A DNA stretch of 64,000 nucleotides from Bacillus australimaris (GCF_001307105.1 NZ_LGYN01000026.1:372001-436000), one strand, 5' to 3'; counted from the first letter of the stretch, positions 16,208 to 28,053 are shown. Translations and numbers: made by a program. The notes: generated by a model from the sequence alone, not told the origin.

Positions 16208-16846
16208 TTATCTAACAAGCTGCTTTTGATAAAGCTTTAATTTTAAGTGATAGCTAAATAAAAATTCATACGCCTCTAATACTCGTTTTGCTTCAAAGGC
16301 CGTTTTTCCCCAAACCGTGATGCCGTGATTGCGAATGAGCACAGCACCTGATGCCGACTCTTCTGTCAGATGTTTTGCAAATTGCTCTGCAAGATGCGGA
16401 ATATGAGCTGGATTTTCAATAATCGGAATCGACACTTCTGCATCCTCTTCCCAATAACCAAGTGCTTTAATGATTTCATTGCCTTTAAAACGAATCTCAC
16501 CCTTATCCCCATACAGCTCAGACACCACATTATTATCGATTGTATGGACATGCAGACAGCAGCCTGCTTTCGTCCGCTCATACACATATGTGTGAAGCAA
16601 TGTTTCAGCAGATGGTCTAAGTGATTCGTTCGGATCGTGAGGCTGGCCTTCCGCATTCACTAACAGAAAATCTTCGTTCGTTTCTTTTCGTTTATCTTTG
16701 CCGCTTGCCGTCACCAAAAACGTGGTTGGATCATCCGACACCTTGATCGATAAATTTCCGCTTGTTCCGAAAAACCAGTCTCTTTGTGCCAGTTCACGTT
16801 TAACGTCTGCTAGCTCCTGCCAGCGTTTGCTTTTTGCGTCTGCCAT
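16208..16846 (-). CDS. mtnB: Methylthioribulose-1-phosphate dehydratase MtnB
   Basis: Class II aldolase-fold zinc enzyme, 212 residues, removing water from methylthioribulose 1-phosphate. Zinc histidines [11 protein letters not shown] and HGITVWG are visible; the N-terminus carries the [15 protein letters not shown] substrate loop. It starts inside mtnX (37-nt overlap) with its own AAGGAAG SD, so coupling is likely. Confidence 0.94.
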   Translation of the reverse strand: MADAKSKRWQELADVKRELAQRDWFFGTSGNLSIKVSDDPTTFLVTASGKDKRKETNEDFLLVNAEGQPHDPNESLRPSAETLLHTYVYERTKAGCCLHVHTIDNNVVSELYGDKGEIRFKGNEIIKALGYWEEDAEVSIPIIENPAHIPHLAEQFAKHLTEESASGAVLIRNHGITVWGKTAFEAKRVLEAYEFLFSYHLKLKLYQKQLVR

Positions 16847-17505
16847 TCCTTCACTTCCTTTATTTGAACAAATTGCGTGTGTAAATCAACAAATGTGTCA
16901 TACTCCTTATGTACGAGCCCAAGCTCTTTACATTCATTGAGCAAGTAATCTCGCGCAAACGTGAGATCCGCATGTTTCGCTGCCTCTACATCGGTCACTG
17001 AATCTCCGATCATGATGATGAAGTCATTTTCATGAGTCAGCTCTCGAATGATCGAGGGCTTGCAGCATCCGCAGCCATTTTGACATTGTGAATCACAGGC
17101 ATGCGGCCATTCAATCTGAATATGTTCTTCCCCAAATGACGCATGGTTGCAAAAAATATCGTCTAGATCAACAAGACCTTCGAGAATGGGGTAGACAAAA
17201 AAGTCCATACCGCCGCTAAGTACATAGAAAGGAATGTCTGCTTTTTTTACCTCATCCACAAATTGTTTGAATCCTTCTCGAATCTCCGTATCCTCTAAAA
17301 TAAATGACTGAATGGCTTCCTTCTGATCGCTCGTCAGTAATTGAAACATCTGCCCGACGCCTTCTTGAATGGTGATCTCCTTTGACAGGACCCCATCCTT
17401 CAGCTTCACCCATTCACTTGGTGCAAACTGTTTCATGATACGGATGATATTATCATTTTTCGTAATTGTTCCATCAAAATCGCAACATACAATTGGTTTT
17501 TTCAT
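16810..17505 (-). CDS. mtnX: HK-MTPenyl-1-P phosphatase MtnX
   Basis: HAD-superfamily phosphatase of methionine salvage, 231 residues. The nucleophile motif is [13 protein letters not shown] near the N-terminus, motif II is [10 protein letters not shown], and motif IV is [14 protein letters not shown] cysteine-rich insertion ([15 protein letters not shown]) is typical of MtnX. It follows the mtnW stop without a gap (TAAATG). Confidence 0.94.
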   Translation of the reverse strand: MKKPIVCCDFDGTITKNDNIIRIMKQFAPSEWVKLKDGVLSKEITIQEGVGQMFQLLTSDQKEAIQSFILEDTEIREGFKQFVDEVKKADIPFYVLSGGMDFFVYPILEGLVDLDDIFCNHASFGEEHIQIEWPHACDSQCQNGCGCCKPSIIRELTHENDFIIMIGDSVTDVEAAKHADLTFARDYLLNECKELGLVHKEYDTFVDLHTQFVQIKEVKEWQTQKANAGRS

Positions 17506-18726
17506 TTATTCTGCTACCCTTCCCCAAAGATCAAGTGCCGCTTTTAAATCTTGGCAAGAAGCTGCCTTATCCTCGATCGACTCTTCATGAATCACTGCAT
17601 CAATGATCGAACGAAATGCCTTCCCTCCACCGATGGCTCCCCGCGGATGTCCATGAATACCTCCACCTGCGTTAATCACATGATCAAGTCCAAAATCTTT
17701 CATCAATACAGGAACCATTCCAGGATGAATGCCTGCTGACGGTACCGGGAATGTTTTTTGAACCGTATCCTCTTTTACGCAAGCTTCGTAGATTCCAAGG
17801 GCATGCTTTTTAGCAAGTGCAACCGATCCATAAGGTGAGGGAAAGAGGCTCAAGTCAGCACCAGCATATCGATTTAATTTTCCTAAAAGAAGAGAATGTG
17901 AGAATCCATATTCAGGAGAGGATGTCAATGCACCGCTCACTGCGGGATGCGCCATAATAGGCAATGGAATATCTGGGTCCTCAGCTAAGCTTTGCATCAC
18001 ATCAAGCCCGTAGGCAAAGACATTGAATAAGAGCGCATCTGCTCCGAGTTCAGCAGCCTTTCTCGCTCGATCCTTCAGGTCAAAGGTTCTGCCCGTTAAA
18101 TTGACCGCATACAGCGTTCGGTGCCCTGTCTCTTCATATGTTTCTTTTAAAATCTGTTTTCCTTCTTTGATCCGTTCCTCAAAAGGGGCTAATGGACTTT
18201 CAAATAAAATTTCATCGTCTTTAATGAAGTCAACCCCTCCTAATGCCTGTAAACGGAGCTGCTCTTTTAAATCTGCCATATCACGGCCAATGACGCCTTT
18301 AAAGATACTCATCAATAATGGACGATCAAACACGTCTACCTTTTTTCGTATGCCATCAATTCCAAATACCGGGCCTGGCAGGCTTTTTTTTAACCCTTCA
18401 GAAAATTGGATATCGACTAGCTTCACTTTTCCGTCTAGTGACAGCTTTCCAAAAATCGTCGTGAAAACAGCTGGTAAATCAGCTGAAAAGTTTACCTCAG
18501 GATAAGCAATGGTCACCTCTGATTGATATAGACCATTTTCGGCTGGAGCCACCTTCTCTGAAATTCTTTCTACTCGGCCTTTGTGCTTTTGAAGCTGCTC
18601 CTTTTTGAGCTGCGGCAAATCCGTCCATGATCCAACTGTTAAACCAAGCGCGATCTGCTCCGCTTTTCGGTTTATTTGTTCATCCTCTCGATGTGTTAAT
18701 ACGTATGTTGCCAGTAATTCACTCAC
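17506..18726 (-). CDS. mtnW: RuBisCO-like DK-MTP-1-P enolase MtnW
   Basis: RuBisCO-like protein that enolises 2,3-diketo-5-methylthiopentyl-1-phosphate. 406 residues from a GTG at 18726 (SD AAGGGG), which gives the family N-terminus [11 protein letters not shown]; the ATG at 18756 lacks an SD. The carbamylation-type lysine lies in [10 protein letters not shown], and phosphate-binding segments [11 protein letters not shown] are near the C-terminus. First gene after a SAM riboswitch. Confidence 0.94.
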   Translation of the reverse strand: MSELLATYVLTHREDEQINRKAEQIALGLTVGSWTDLPQLKKEQLQKHKGRVERISEKVAPAENGLYQSEVTIAYPEVNFSADLPAVFTTIFGKLSLDGKVKLVDIQFSEGLKKSLPGPVFGIDGIRKKVDVFDRPLLMSIFKGVIGRDMADLKEQLRLQALGGVDFIKDDEILFESPLAPFEERIKEGKQILKETYEETGHRTLYAVNLTGRTFDLKDRARKAAELGADALLFNVFAYGLDVMQSLAEDPDIPLPIMAHPAVSGALTSSPEYGFSHSLLLGKLNRYAGADLSLFPSPYGSVALAKKHALGIYEACVKEDTVQKTFPVPSAGIHPGMVPVLMKDFGLDHVINAGGGIHGHPRGAIGGGKAFRSIIDAVIHEESIEDKAASCQDLKAALDLWGRVAE

Positions 18727-18763
18727 TAGGAATCCCCTTTCGATTGCGTCATGCATATGTTCA

Positions 18764-18929
18764 ATAAAAAAACCTCTTCAAGTGCTTCATCAGCGCCTTA
18801 AAGAGGTTGTTTCGTGTAAAATCATCCGAATCTTATCTCTCAGCGCTTGCTGCAAGAATTAGCACCGTGCTTCATGGAAGTCGGTTGCCGGGCTTCATTG
18901 GGCTAGTCCCTCTGCCTACTCTTGATAAG
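18764..18929 (-). promoter_or_regulatory. SAM-I riboswitch (S-box) of mtnWXBD
   Basis: Minus-strand aptamer 18929-18832 begins CTTATCAAGAG and closes GAGATAAG; conserved parts AGAGGGACTAGCCC, CCCGGCAACC and CGGTGCTAATTC are present. Terminator stem AACCTCTTTAAGGCGC / CTTGAAGAGGTT at 18808-18771 is followed by T7. High SAM should terminate transcription. Confidence 0.95.
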
Positions 18930-18958
18930 AATATTCAATTTTCTTAAATATTGCCTGA

Positions 18959-18987
18959 ATTATCGCACCATTTTTTTATGTTGTCAA
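18959..18987 (-). promoter_or_regulatory. Sigma-A promoter of mtnWXBD
   Basis: Minus strand TTGACA (18987-18982), 17-nt spacer, GATAAT (18964-18959). The -35 overlaps the last codons of mtnE. Confidence 0.8.
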
Positions 18988-20166
18988 TGGCTTTTTTTCA
19001 AACAGCTTCAGGGCAGCGATGCGCTGAGCGGCTTCTTGTAACCGTTCCTCACTTGTTAAAAGCCCTACTCTCACGTACCCTTCACCGTGAGCACCAAAGC
19101 CATTCCCCGGTGCCACGACAACATGTGCTTTCTCTAATAATAAGTCAGAAAAAGCTTCAGACGTATATCCTTCCGGCACCTTTAACCAAGCAAAAAAGGA
19201 TCCCTTCGGTGCACTGACATCCCAGCCAATTTCCTTGCAGGCAGCAATCCACACATTCCGCCTCTTCTCATATCGATCATTTTGAACCTGTACACACGTT
19301 TGATCGCTTAACAAGGCTTCCGCTGCTGCATCTTGAGTTGCTTTAAATAGTGAGACAAACAGATGATCCTGATAAAGCTCAATCGCTTCAATCACAGACC
19401 GATTCCCTACTGCAAATCCTACTCTCCAGCCTGCCATATTGTACGTTTTTGACAGTGTGTAAATTTCAATTCCCGTCTCTTTCGCTCCTTCTACTTGCAA
19501 AAAACTGATCGGCTTTTCTCCATCAAATCCAATGCCGCCATATGCAAAATCATGGACAACACATAGCTTGTGATCTTTCGCAAACGACACGGTTTCTTCA
19601 AAAAATGCACGGTCTGCCGTAGCCCCCGTCGGATTGTTCGGGTAATTTAAGTACATTAACTTTGCCTTTTTCTTATCGTCTTCAGACAGCAAATCGTAGT
19701 CAGGTAAAAACCCATTCTTTTCAAGAAGAGGCATGGTCACCATATGAGCCCCAGCAAGCACGGCGCCTGACCAATAATCAGGATATCCAGGATCAGGGAC
19801 AAGAAGCGTATCACCCGGATTCAGCAGACATTGCGGCAGCTCAACCAGTCCTGCTTTCCCGCCAAATAAAATCGCAATTTCTGTCTTTGGATCAAGCGTG
19901 ACGCCATATTCTCTTTTATAAAAGGCGGCAGCGGCCTCTTTTAATTTTGCTGTTCCGCGAAATGAAGAGTATTGATGATTTTCAGGCTTTTCTACCGCTT
20001 CCTGCATGGCTTTTACAATATGCGGAGGGGTTGGCTGATCAGGATTTCCCTGCCCCAAATTAATGATATCAGCCCCTTCCTGCACTTTTTTTTGTACCTT
20101 TTGGACAAGGGATGCAAAAAATTGTTTTGGTAATTGTTTTAACACATCTGATTGCTGGAATTCCAT
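18976..20166 (-). CDS. mtnE: Methionine salvage aminotransferase MtnE
   Basis: PLP-dependent class I aminotransferase, 396 residues, amination of 2-keto-4-methylthiobutyrate to methionine, usually from glutamine. The Schiff-base lysine is in YTLSKTYNMAGWRVGF, and the PLP phosphate/ring contacts NYPNNPTGA and DFAYGGIGF are present. It is divergent from mtnK with no S-box visible on its own leader, as I recall for B. subtilis. No terminator separates it from the mtnW promoter. Confidence 0.93.
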   Translation of the reverse strand: MEFQQSDVLKQLPKQFFASLVQKVQKKVQEGADIINLGQGNPDQPTPPHIVKAMQEAVEKPENHQYSSFRGTAKLKEAAAAFYKREYGVTLDPKTEIAILFGGKAGLVELPQCLLNPGDTLLVPDPGYPDYWSGAVLAGAHMVTMPLLEKNGFLPDYDLLSEDDKKKAKLMYLNYPNNPTGATADRAFFEETVSFAKDHKLCVVHDFAYGGIGFDGEKPISFLQVEGAKETGIEIYTLSKTYNMAGWRVGFAVGNRSVIEAIELYQDHLFVSLFKATQDAAAEALLSDQTCVQVQNDRYEKRRNVWIAACKEIGWDVSAPKGSFFAWLKVPEGYTSEAFSDLLLEKAHVVVAPGNGFGAHGEGYVRVGLLTSEERLQEAAQRIAALKLFEKKPLTT

Positions 20167-20251
20167 TTCTTCACCTTCTATTCAAGTTACGTGACAATAC
20201 AATCACTGTAATGGATTGTTTTATGAATTGTAAAGCAATTTTGAAAAAAGA

Positions 20252-20281
20252 TTGACATGTTAAGCGCCGCTCTGATAATAT
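20252..20281 (+). promoter_or_regulatory. Sigma-A promoter of mtnKA
   Basis: TTGACA followed at 16-18 nt by GATAAT/TAATAT, about 50 nt before the S-box. Confidence 0.7.
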
Positions 20282-20330
20282 CTTGAATTAAGAAATGCAA
20301 ACAAACATGAAACAATTACATATTGATTTC

Positions 20331-21762
<1,432 letters not shown>

Positions 21763-21768
21763 CGGGTT

Positions 21769-22830
21769 TTGTCAAAAGAATTTGAAGTTCCCCGTTCTGT
21801 CGAATGGGAAGAAAACTATATTAACATCTTGAATCAACAAAAATTACCGACCGAAACGGTATTTGAGCATTTATATACAAAGGAAGATGTGTATGATGCG
21901 ATTGTGACTTTAAAAGTACGCGGTGCACCTGCGATTGGCATTACAGCAGCTTTTGGGCTTGCGCTTAGTGCCCAAGCAATTGAGACAGAAGAAATTGATG
22001 TTTTTAAACAAGAAGTCATTCGAATCAAAGAATATTTAAACAGTGCTCGTCCAACTGCTGTGAACCTTGCATGGGCATTAGACCGATTGTTGCAGCGCAT
22101 TGAGCGTGCAGCGTCAGTGAATGCGGCCAAAACAGACCTTGTTCATGAAGCCATTCAAATTCAAATTGAAGATGAAGAAACATGCAGACAAATCGGTCAA
22201 AATGCACTGCAGCTCTTTAAATCAGGTGACCGAATCATGACCATTTGTAATGCAGGCTCCATCGCAACGAGCCGGTACGGAACAGCTCTTGCCCCTTTTT
22301 ATTTAGCCAAAAAGAAAAATCTTAATCTTCACATTTATGCATGCGAAACACGCCCTGTTCTTCAAGGCGCCAGACTGACAACTTGGGAGCTCATGCAAGG
22401 AGGCGTAGATGTGACGCTCATTACAGATAACATGGCCGCCCATACGATGAAAGAAAAGCAAATTTCCGCTGTCATTGTTGGAGCTGATCGCATCGCCCGT
22501 AATGGAGATACAGCGAATAAAATTGGAACGTTAGGTCTTGCCGTTCTAGCCAAGCATTTTCACATTCCATTTTTTGTAGCAGCACCGCTTTCAACCTTTG
22601 ATGTATCCACCCTCGACGGGTCAGATATTCCGATTGAAGAGCGCGACCCGCTGGAAGTAAAGGAATTAAACGGTATCCCGATTGCACCACCTGATGTGCA
22701 AGTATTCAACCCCGCCTTTGATGTCACTCCTTCCCACCTCATTTCAGGCATCATTACAGAAAAGGGAATTATCACATCTAACTATGCAAAAGAGATTGAT
22801 GCTCTTTTCGCCGAAAGCATTTCACAATGA
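21769..22830 (+). CDS. mtnA: Methylthioribose-1-phosphate isomerase MtnA
   Basis: eIF2B-related isomerase producing methylthioribulose 1-phosphate. 353 residues, TTG start after AAAGGAG. Catalytic residues are visible as the Cys in [14 protein letters not shown] and the Asp in [17 protein letters not shown]. Second gene of the S-box mtnKA operon. Confidence 0.95.
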   Translation: MSKEFEVPRSVEWEENYINILNQQKLPTETVFEHLYTKEDVYDAIVTLKVRGAPAIGITAAFGLALSAQAIETEEIDVFKQEVIRIKEYLNSARPTAVNLAWALDRLLQRIERAASVNAAKTDLVHEAIQIQIEDEETCRQIGQNALQLFKSGDRIMTICNAGSIATSRYGTALAPFYLAKKKNLNLHIYACETRPVLQGARLTTWELMQGGVDVTLITDNMAAHTMKEKQISAVIVGADRIARNGDTANKIGTLGLAVLAKHFHIPFFVAAPLSTFDVSTLDGSDIPIEERDPLEVKELNGIPIAPPDVQVFNPAFDVTPSHLISGIITEKGIITSNYAKEIDALFAESISQ

Positions 22831-22835
22831 CAACA

Positions 22836-22878
22836 AAAAGCGCCGTGTTCTTGTTATTTAAGAGCACCGCGCTTTTTT
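22836..22878. terminator. Bidirectional terminator mtnA / small gene
   Basis: Stem AAAAAGCGCCGTG / CACCGCGCTTTTTT. The stop region of the 45-residue minus-strand gene is in its loop. Confidence 0.85.
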
Positions 22879-22991
22879 GTTTCTTGATTTGTTTTTGCTA
22901 AAATTTCTTTTTTCTGTGCTTCTGTTAAGACGTTCATTTTGACACATAATGACGTAACAGCATACACTTTAGATTTTTTGCCCCAAAACAT
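22854..22991 (-). CDS. Small hypothetical protein, 45 residues
   Basis: ATG at 22991 preceded by AAAGGAGGG at a normal distance. Product starts MFWGKKSKVYAVTSLCVKMN and continues with an amphipathic Lys/Glu/Gln-rich helix (LTEAQKKEILAKTNQETKKRG). Too short for usual gene callers. B. subtilis has a small ykz gene near mtnA-ogt; correspondence is not checked. No function assigned. Confidence 0.65.
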   Translation of the reverse strand: MFWGKKSKVYAVTSLCVKMNVLTEAQKKEILAKTNQETKKRGALK

Positions 22992-23080
22992 GCTAGCGCC
23001 CTCCTTTTTCCCTCAACCAACTTTTTTAGCTTAATAAAAGGATATGTCGCTTGACAAACATTTGGAACAGGTCAATCGAT

Positions 23081-23572
23081 TTATTTTTGAACAAATGGGA
23101 TGCCCTCTAATTCAAGCAGGACCGCTTTCATGTTTGTCTTCGTTCCTGCATAACCCGTCAGAGACCGGTCTTTTCCAATGACTCTGTGACACGGGATAAA
23201 AATAGGTAATGCATTGCGTCTATTCGCTTGTCCTATGGCTCTCACAGCCTTTGGATTCCCAATCGCCTCTGCAATGTCTGCATAGCTTTTTGATTCACCG
23301 TATGGAATAGCTGATAGTGCTTCCCACACCTGCTCTTGGAACGGAGAACCCGTTTGCTTAAGCGGGAGATCGAATACTTGACGCTCACCCTTGAAATATT
23401 CATCCAGCTGCTTTTTCGCTTCTTGTAAAACAGGCGTATCTGCTTTTTCTACATGGGCTGCTTGTGTTTTTGCTAAAAACGGCTCATCATCAAACATCAC
23501 CTCGATGATGGCACCGTCCTTTTCTAGTATGTATAATGCCCCAATAGGTGCTTGATAGACGGTATAATACAC
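23081..23572 (-). CDS. ogt: Methylated-DNA--protein-cysteine methyltransferase Ogt
   Basis: Suicide repair protein taking methyl from O6-methylguanine. 163 residues with active site LPIFIPCHRVIG and the helix-turn-helix-associated YGESKSYADIAEAIGNPKAVRA. GTG start at 23572, one base after the kinE stop, SD AGAAGGAG inside kinE, so the two genes are coupled. A second methyltransferase domain is in the Ada fusion at 62475. Confidence 0.93.
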   Translation of the reverse strand: MYYTVYQAPIGALYILEKDGAIIEVMFDDEPFLAKTQAAHVEKADTPVLQEAKKQLDEYFKGERQVFDLPLKQTGSPFQEQVWEALSAIPYGESKSYADIAEAIGNPKAVRAIGQANRRNALPIFIPCHRVIGKDRSLTGYAGTKTNMKAVLLELEGIPFVQK

Positions 23573-23573
23573 G

Positions 23574-25784
23574 TTACTGCTCTCCTTCTTGTTTCTGCTG
23601 CCTTAATGGCAGCGTAAGATGGAAGACGGTCCCTACGCCTTCCTCACTTTCTACCTCAATGGTTCCTTGATGCTCTTCTATAATTTTATAACTAACCATT
23701 AAACCAAGTCCAGTTCCTCTTTCTTTCGTTGTATAAAAGGGTTCACCTAGACGCTTTAGCTTATCCTCAGCCATTCCGCAGCCTTCATCTCTCAGTGAAA
23801 TGACAATATGCTCCTCACCCTTCCGCTGAATGCTCACATAGACATTTCCTTTGCGCGGCATGACTTCAATTGCATTTTTTAAAATATTAATAAACACCTG
23901 TTTTAATTGGTTTTGTTCACAATAAATCAGCGGAATCTCATCCAGCACATTGAGATGCATTTGAACATTGCCGAGATTCGCCTGAGCGTGCAGGAGATCC
24001 ATCGTGTCTTTCACAATTTGCACGACATTTTTTTCTTCATAAACAATGGCTTGCGGCTTCGCTAAAATCAAAAATTCTGTGATGATGGATTCAATTCTTT
24101 TAAGCTCTGATGTGATGACATTGAAATAGAGCGAATACTCCCCTTCTATATTTCCTTTTAACAGCTGAATGAAGCCTTTTAAAGCTGTCATCGGGTTTCT
24201 AATTTCATGAGCAATTCCAGCGGCAAGCTCTCCGACCACATGAAGGGTATCTGATTTTCTCACCCGTTCTTCTAATTCCTTCCGCTCTGTCACATCTCTA
24301 AAGATTGCTAAATTCATATTATGGATAATGTTTCGTTTAAATGAGAATTCCAATATACGCTGATCTGGATGGTTCAATACAAACGGAACCTCATTGTCCA
24401 TTTCATCTAATGACATCGCCTGAGCAGGCTCCGCCAAATTTTCAATTTGATACGGCGCAAGGATGTGGAAAAGATTCATTTCCGTTAGATGATCGTCTTT
24501 CAATTGGAGCAGCTCGCTTGCAGGTGGATTGACTTCAATGATGCGGTATTGATTATCAAAAAGAACAATGCCATCCATTGAGCCGTTAAATACTTTTCGG
24601 AATTTTAGCTCATTTTCGCGCAGCTCCTGCTCCATTCTTTTTCGATCACTTACATTACGTAAAATGGTTAAGTGCTGTCCTTCTAACACCGCATGCTTTG
24701 ATGTAAACTCAAGCTCTTTAAATTGCCCATTTGCCATTTTGAACAAAAGCTCTTCCCTTATTTCATGATTCCGGAAATACCGTCTTCTCGTTGGCCTATA
24801 TCTCTTATCAGATTTCACGAGAAAGTCGGTGAGTTTCTTGCCAATCAGTGAGTGCATAGGTAATTCAAAAATTCGGCAGGCTGATTCATTGGCTCTCACA
24901 ATCTCCCCATCGTCCGCCCATATAATGATAGCATCCATTGCATTTTCGAAAATTTCTCTAAAGCGTTCTTCACTTTTTAACAACTTTTCTTCCATTAACC
25001 TTTTTTCTGTAATATCCCGCATGATGGACATATAAAAACCACTCATCACATTTGATGTAATGGTGAGTTCAAATAATTTTTGCTGGCCAGATTGAAGGGT
25101 AACAGGAAGCTCCCCTTTTGCTTTCCCTGTTTCTTTAAGTGATATTAAAAGGTGCTGCAAAGCTGGGAGATTTTCTTCTTCGACAAATTCATGTAAATAG
25201 CGATCGGTTAAATCCGTCTTTTGCAGCTCAAAGCTCTGACAAAAAGAATGATTGGCATCGATCATGCAGCCATCCTGATCAAAAATGACCATTCCATCGA
25301 TCGCTCGGTCAAACAAATCTTTGAACAGTTGCTCATTCATGGAGCGTTCTCGTTCTAATATTTTTTTGGAGGAAATGTCTCGCATGACCACAATATATTG
25401 CTGATTCACGACGTCATGCTCTGCAACAAATTCAATGTATTTTGTTTCACCACTTTCAAGCTGAATGGAGATTTCTCTTTTTAACGTACCTTTTCGAAAA
25501 AAAAGATCGAGTGAACATTCAATTTTATCTTTCGGAATGCCGTATAGGAAATCTAGAACGGATTTATTGAGGAGGTCTTCTTTCGGTGTCTGTACAAGCC
25601 TGCATGTTGCTTCGTTGGCTTGGATAATGTTGAGGTGCTGATCAAATATAAAAATAGCATCGAGCGTCTTATTCAACAGCATTTTCTGCTGCATCAACTC
25701 AGTACGCAAATATTCGTTCTCTTTTTCTAATTTTCTGATATCTCCATCAGGTGTTAACCTTTTGCCATCGAGCGTTTCAGTCAT
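23574..25784 (-). CDS. kinE: Multi-PAS sporulation kinase KinE
   Basis: Soluble sensor histidine kinase, 736 residues from ATG 25784 (SD AAAAGGAG). After an N-terminal coiled coil come four PAS repeats, each recognisable by the same opening (LDAIFIFDQHLNIIQAN, IDGMVIFDQDGCMIDAN, MDAIIIWADDGEIVRAN, MDGIVLFDNQYRIIEVN), then HisKA with His526 in GIAHEIRNPMTALKGF and an HATPase with DEGCGM and GTGLGLMV. No membrane segment. KinE is one of the phosphorelay input kinases in B. subtilis. Operon with ogt. Confidence 0.93.
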   Translation of the reverse strand: MTETLDGKRLTPDGDIRKLEKENEYLRTELMQQKMLLNKTLDAIFIFDQHLNIIQANEATCRLVQTPKEDLLNKSVLDFLYGIPKDKIECSLDLFFRKGTLKREISIQLESGETKYIEFVAEHDVVNQQYIVVMRDISSKKILERERSMNEQLFKDLFDRAIDGMVIFDQDGCMIDANHSFCQSFELQKTDLTDRYLHEFVEEENLPALQHLLISLKETGKAKGELPVTLQSGQQKLFELTITSNVMSGFYMSIMRDITEKRLMEEKLLKSEERFREIFENAMDAIIIWADDGEIVRANESACRIFELPMHSLIGKKLTDFLVKSDKRYRPTRRRYFRNHEIREELLFKMANGQFKELEFTSKHAVLEGQHLTILRNVSDRKRMEQELRENELKFRKVFNGSMDGIVLFDNQYRIIEVNPPASELLQLKDDHLTEMNLFHILAPYQIENLAEPAQAMSLDEMDNEVPFVLNHPDQRILEFSFKRNIIHNMNLAIFRDVTERKELEERVRKSDTLHVVGELAAGIAHEIRNPMTALKGFIQLLKGNIEGEYSLYFNVITSELKRIESIITEFLILAKPQAIVYEEKNVVQIVKDTMDLLHAQANLGNVQMHLNVLDEIPLIYCEQNQLKQVFINILKNAIEVMPRKGNVYVSIQRKGEEHIVISLRDEGCGMAEDKLKRLGEPFYTTKERGTGLGLMVSYKIIEEHQGTIEVESEEGVGTVFHLTLPLRQQKQEGEQ

Positions 25785-26077
25785 TCTCTTACACTCCTTT
25801 TCCAGCCTCATTCCTCTACAATATTTCTACAATATTTTCATTGTTCCTTCATTCGACTCATAAAAAAAGATATCTTTTTACGTGAAGACTGTCTCTTTTA
25901 TTTCATTTGAATGACAGGATTGTATAACGGTTCACTTTTCTTACACTTGTTTTACAGCCATTCTACAATTTCAAATCAAATAGCGAATTGAGCCAAAATG
26001 TATTTTAGAATGAGGCAAATAAGGGAACAGTGCACTTATAACATTTATGTTTTAAATCAAGCAGGAAAGGTGATGTT

Positions 26078-27097
26078 ATGGCATCCTCAAGAGATAGTTA
26101 TTTTGATAATGCGAAATTCCTTCTGATTTTTCTAGTTGTTTTTGGTCATTTGTTACGATCATTCATTCATGATAATGATTGGATGCTCTATTTATACAAG
26201 TTTATTTATACCTTTCATATGCCCGCCTTTATCTTAGTTTCCGGCTTTTTTGCAAAAGGATTTAGAAAACCGGGCTTTATGAAAAAAGTCGCCGTTAAGC
26301 TGATCATCCCATATTTAATTTTCCAGGTGATCTATTCTGTTTACTATTATCTCTTACAGGATCAAAGCATGACCAATTTAAACCCCATTGATCCGCAATG
26401 GTCTTTATGGTTCTTAATTAGTTTATTCTTTTGGAATTTGCTCCTCATTCCTTTTTCAAATCTGCCGTTCCACTGGGCAATGATCGTCAGTTTATCGATT
26501 GCGTTACTTGTCGGTTATGTGGACAGCATCAGCAATACGCTCAGCTTATCGCGTACGTTTGTCTTTTTGCCTATGTTTTTAGCTGGTTTCTATTTAAAAA
26601 AGCAGCACTTTGAATTCATCCGTACAAGCAAAGGAAAACTAGCAGCACTTTTTGTATTGATGGCTGTGTTCTTATTTTGCTATTTCTATGAATTTGATTA
26701 TTCCTTCTTATTTGGATCAAAGTCATATGCTTCACTTGGGGATGAAGGAATGATTGCGGCAATGAAACGCATGGCATGGTATTTGCTTGCATTTGGGGCT
26801 ACTTTTAGCTTTTTTGCATTAGTTCCAACACGCCGTTTCTTCTTTACAAAATGGGGCACAAGAACGTTATATGTTTATTTATTACATGGCTTTGTGATCA
26901 AACTGCTTAGAACAATTTGGTTTGATGACTGGGCACTAAATGCCGCAAGTGTACTGATTTTATTGCTGCTGACCATTCTGTTAACCTTTACCCTGTCCAG
27001 CACCTTTGTCAAAACCGTTGCACAGCCAGTGATTGAGCTCAAAATGACTAATCTCATGCGATCAATCACCGGCAGGCAAAGCAGTTATATCAAATAA
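26078..27097 (+). CDS. ykrP: Acyltransferase-3 family membrane protein YkrP
   Basis: Polytopic membrane protein, 339 residues, acyltransferase 3 (OafA-like) family. The N-terminus [20 protein letters not shown] carries the family His; [15 protein letters not shown] is the second signature. About ten membrane segments follow. Such proteins O-acetylate cell-surface glycans; the acceptor here is unknown. Divergent from kinE, SD GGAAAGGTG. Confidence 0.88.
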   Translation: MASSRDSYFDNAKFLLIFLVVFGHLLRSFIHDNDWMLYLYKFIYTFHMPAFILVSGFFAKGFRKPGFMKKVAVKLIIPYLIFQVIYSVYYYLLQDQSMTNLNPIDPQWSLWFLISLFFWNLLLIPFSNLPFHWAMIVSLSIALLVGYVDSISNTLSLSRTFVFLPMFLAGFYLKKQHFEFIRTSKGKLAALFVLMAVFLFCYFYEFDYSFLFGSKSYASLGDEGMIAAMKRMAWYLLAFGATFSFFALVPTRRFFFTKWGTRTLYVYLLHGFVIKLLRTIWFDDWALNAASVLILLLLTILLTFTLSSTFVKTVAQPVIELKMTNLMRSITGRQSSYIK

Positions 27098-27126
27098 AAA
27101 ACGATCCTCATTGGATCGTTTTTTAT
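27096..27126. terminator. Bidirectional terminator ykrP / small gene pair
   Basis: Stem AACGATCC / GGATCGTT with A and T runs on both sides. Confidence 0.88.
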
Positions 27127-27305
27127 TTTCCATTCCGTTTTTCAGTGCGACATTCCGCATCTTTATTTGGCTTCACCAACGTATCAATCCATTTGCTGCT
27201 GTTGATATCTCCAAGCTCACTGCCAAATTCCTCTTCTAGAACATCTGGGTCCATCGGCTTTTTATGGTCCTTCATCTCTTTACTCTTTACATGCTTTTTA
27301 GTCAC
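27123..27305 (-). CDS. Small hypothetical protein, 60 residues (coupled)
   Basis: GTG start at 27305 overlapping the end of the preceding small gene (GTGACTAA), with AAGGGGG upstream. The product begins TKKHVKSKEMKDHKKPMDPD, is highly charged, and contains no hydrophobic segment. A longer in-frame reading from 27395 would overlap the neighbour extensively and has no SD. Composition is reminiscent of small spore or stress proteins, but no family is recognised. Confidence 0.6.
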   Translation of the reverse strand: MTKKHVKSKEMKDHKKPMDPDVLEEEFGSELGDINSSKWIDTLVKPNKDAECRTEKRNGK

Positions 27306-27462
27306 GAGATGCACCCCCTTGTTTCCCTTTATGAGAATTTCGGTTTGCCTGACGATCTCTTGAGTGTTCGTCAAATTGGGTTTGTCCTTGATCATGCGCC
27401 ATGCTTTCTGTCGGAGTCATATTATTTGTTAGTGCTTCGTTTTTCGCTGCTTTTCTTTTCAT
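27298..27462 (-). CDS. Small hypothetical protein, 54 residues
   Basis: ATG at 27462 with AAAGGACTG upstream, 6 nt after the DUF421 gene. The product (MKRKAAKNEALTNNMTPTES...) is hydrophilic, rich in Asn, Gln, Arg, His and Gly, probably disordered, and resembles in composition minor spore proteins; no true family match known to me. Member of a three-gene unit with the DUF421 gene and the 60-residue gene. Confidence 0.6.
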   Translation of the reverse strand: MKRKAAKNEALTNNMTPTESMAHDQGQTQFDEHSRDRQANRNSHKGKQGGASRD

Positions 27463-27468
27463 CTAAAA

Positions 27469-27987
27469 TCAGTCCTTTTTTGACATGTTTAGTTCTTCTC
27501 TTAATTGGTCAAACAGTTCCTTCATTTGCTTGACCGTCACTGGCTTTTCCTCAGGTTTTAACTCATAGCCAATTTGTCCATTGGCTTCTAGCGTAGCTTT
27601 TTTGAGACTGCTGATGTCCGTGATGCCTTGCTGCTTTAAGCGCATTTTGAATTGATCCCTTGTGAGCCTTGTTTTCTTCAGCTTATGATCAAGCATTTCG
27701 CCATCCTGTAAAATCACGACCGATTTGCCTGAAAGCAATTTTTCAAAGAAATCAGATTGAATCGACAGCTTCTCCATAATGACAAGTGCCACAATAAAGA
27801 TGGTAGCTGCATAAATGGTTTCAAGTAAATTATGTTCAATAAAGGGTTGGATAATAATCGATCCGATTGAAATCATGATCACAGTCTGTTGTACAGTTAA
27901 TTGACTAATGGATTTAGGCCCTGCTATTCTCAGCAGCAAGGTACCAACTAGCAGCATGACAATTGCTTTCCATAACACATCCAGCAC
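27469..27987 (-). CDS. DUF421 / YetF-type membrane protein
   Basis: 172 residues, GTG start at 27987 (SD AGAGGTG). Three N-terminal membrane helices (AIVMLLVGTLLLRIAGPKS, QTVIMISIGSIIIQPF, IYAATIFIVALVIMEKLS) and a soluble DUF421 domain with GKSVVILQDGEMLDHKLKKT and RLKQQGITDISSLKKATLE. Bacillus genomes carry several paralogues, so I give no symbol. Biochemical role unknown; spore-membrane function has been proposed for relatives. Confidence 0.85.
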   Translation of the reverse strand: MLDVLWKAIVMLLVGTLLLRIAGPKSISQLTVQQTVIMISIGSIIIQPFIEHNLLETIYAATIFIVALVIMEKLSIQSDFFEKLLSGKSVVILQDGEMLDHKLKKTRLTRDQFKMRLKQQGITDISSLKKATLEANGQIGYELKPEEKPVTVKQMKELFDQLREELNMSKKD

Positions 27988-28053
27988 GTCTCGTTCACCT
28001 CTTACCTATAGATTGCGAACATCTCATGTGATTTAGCCAGTTAGATAATGGAA

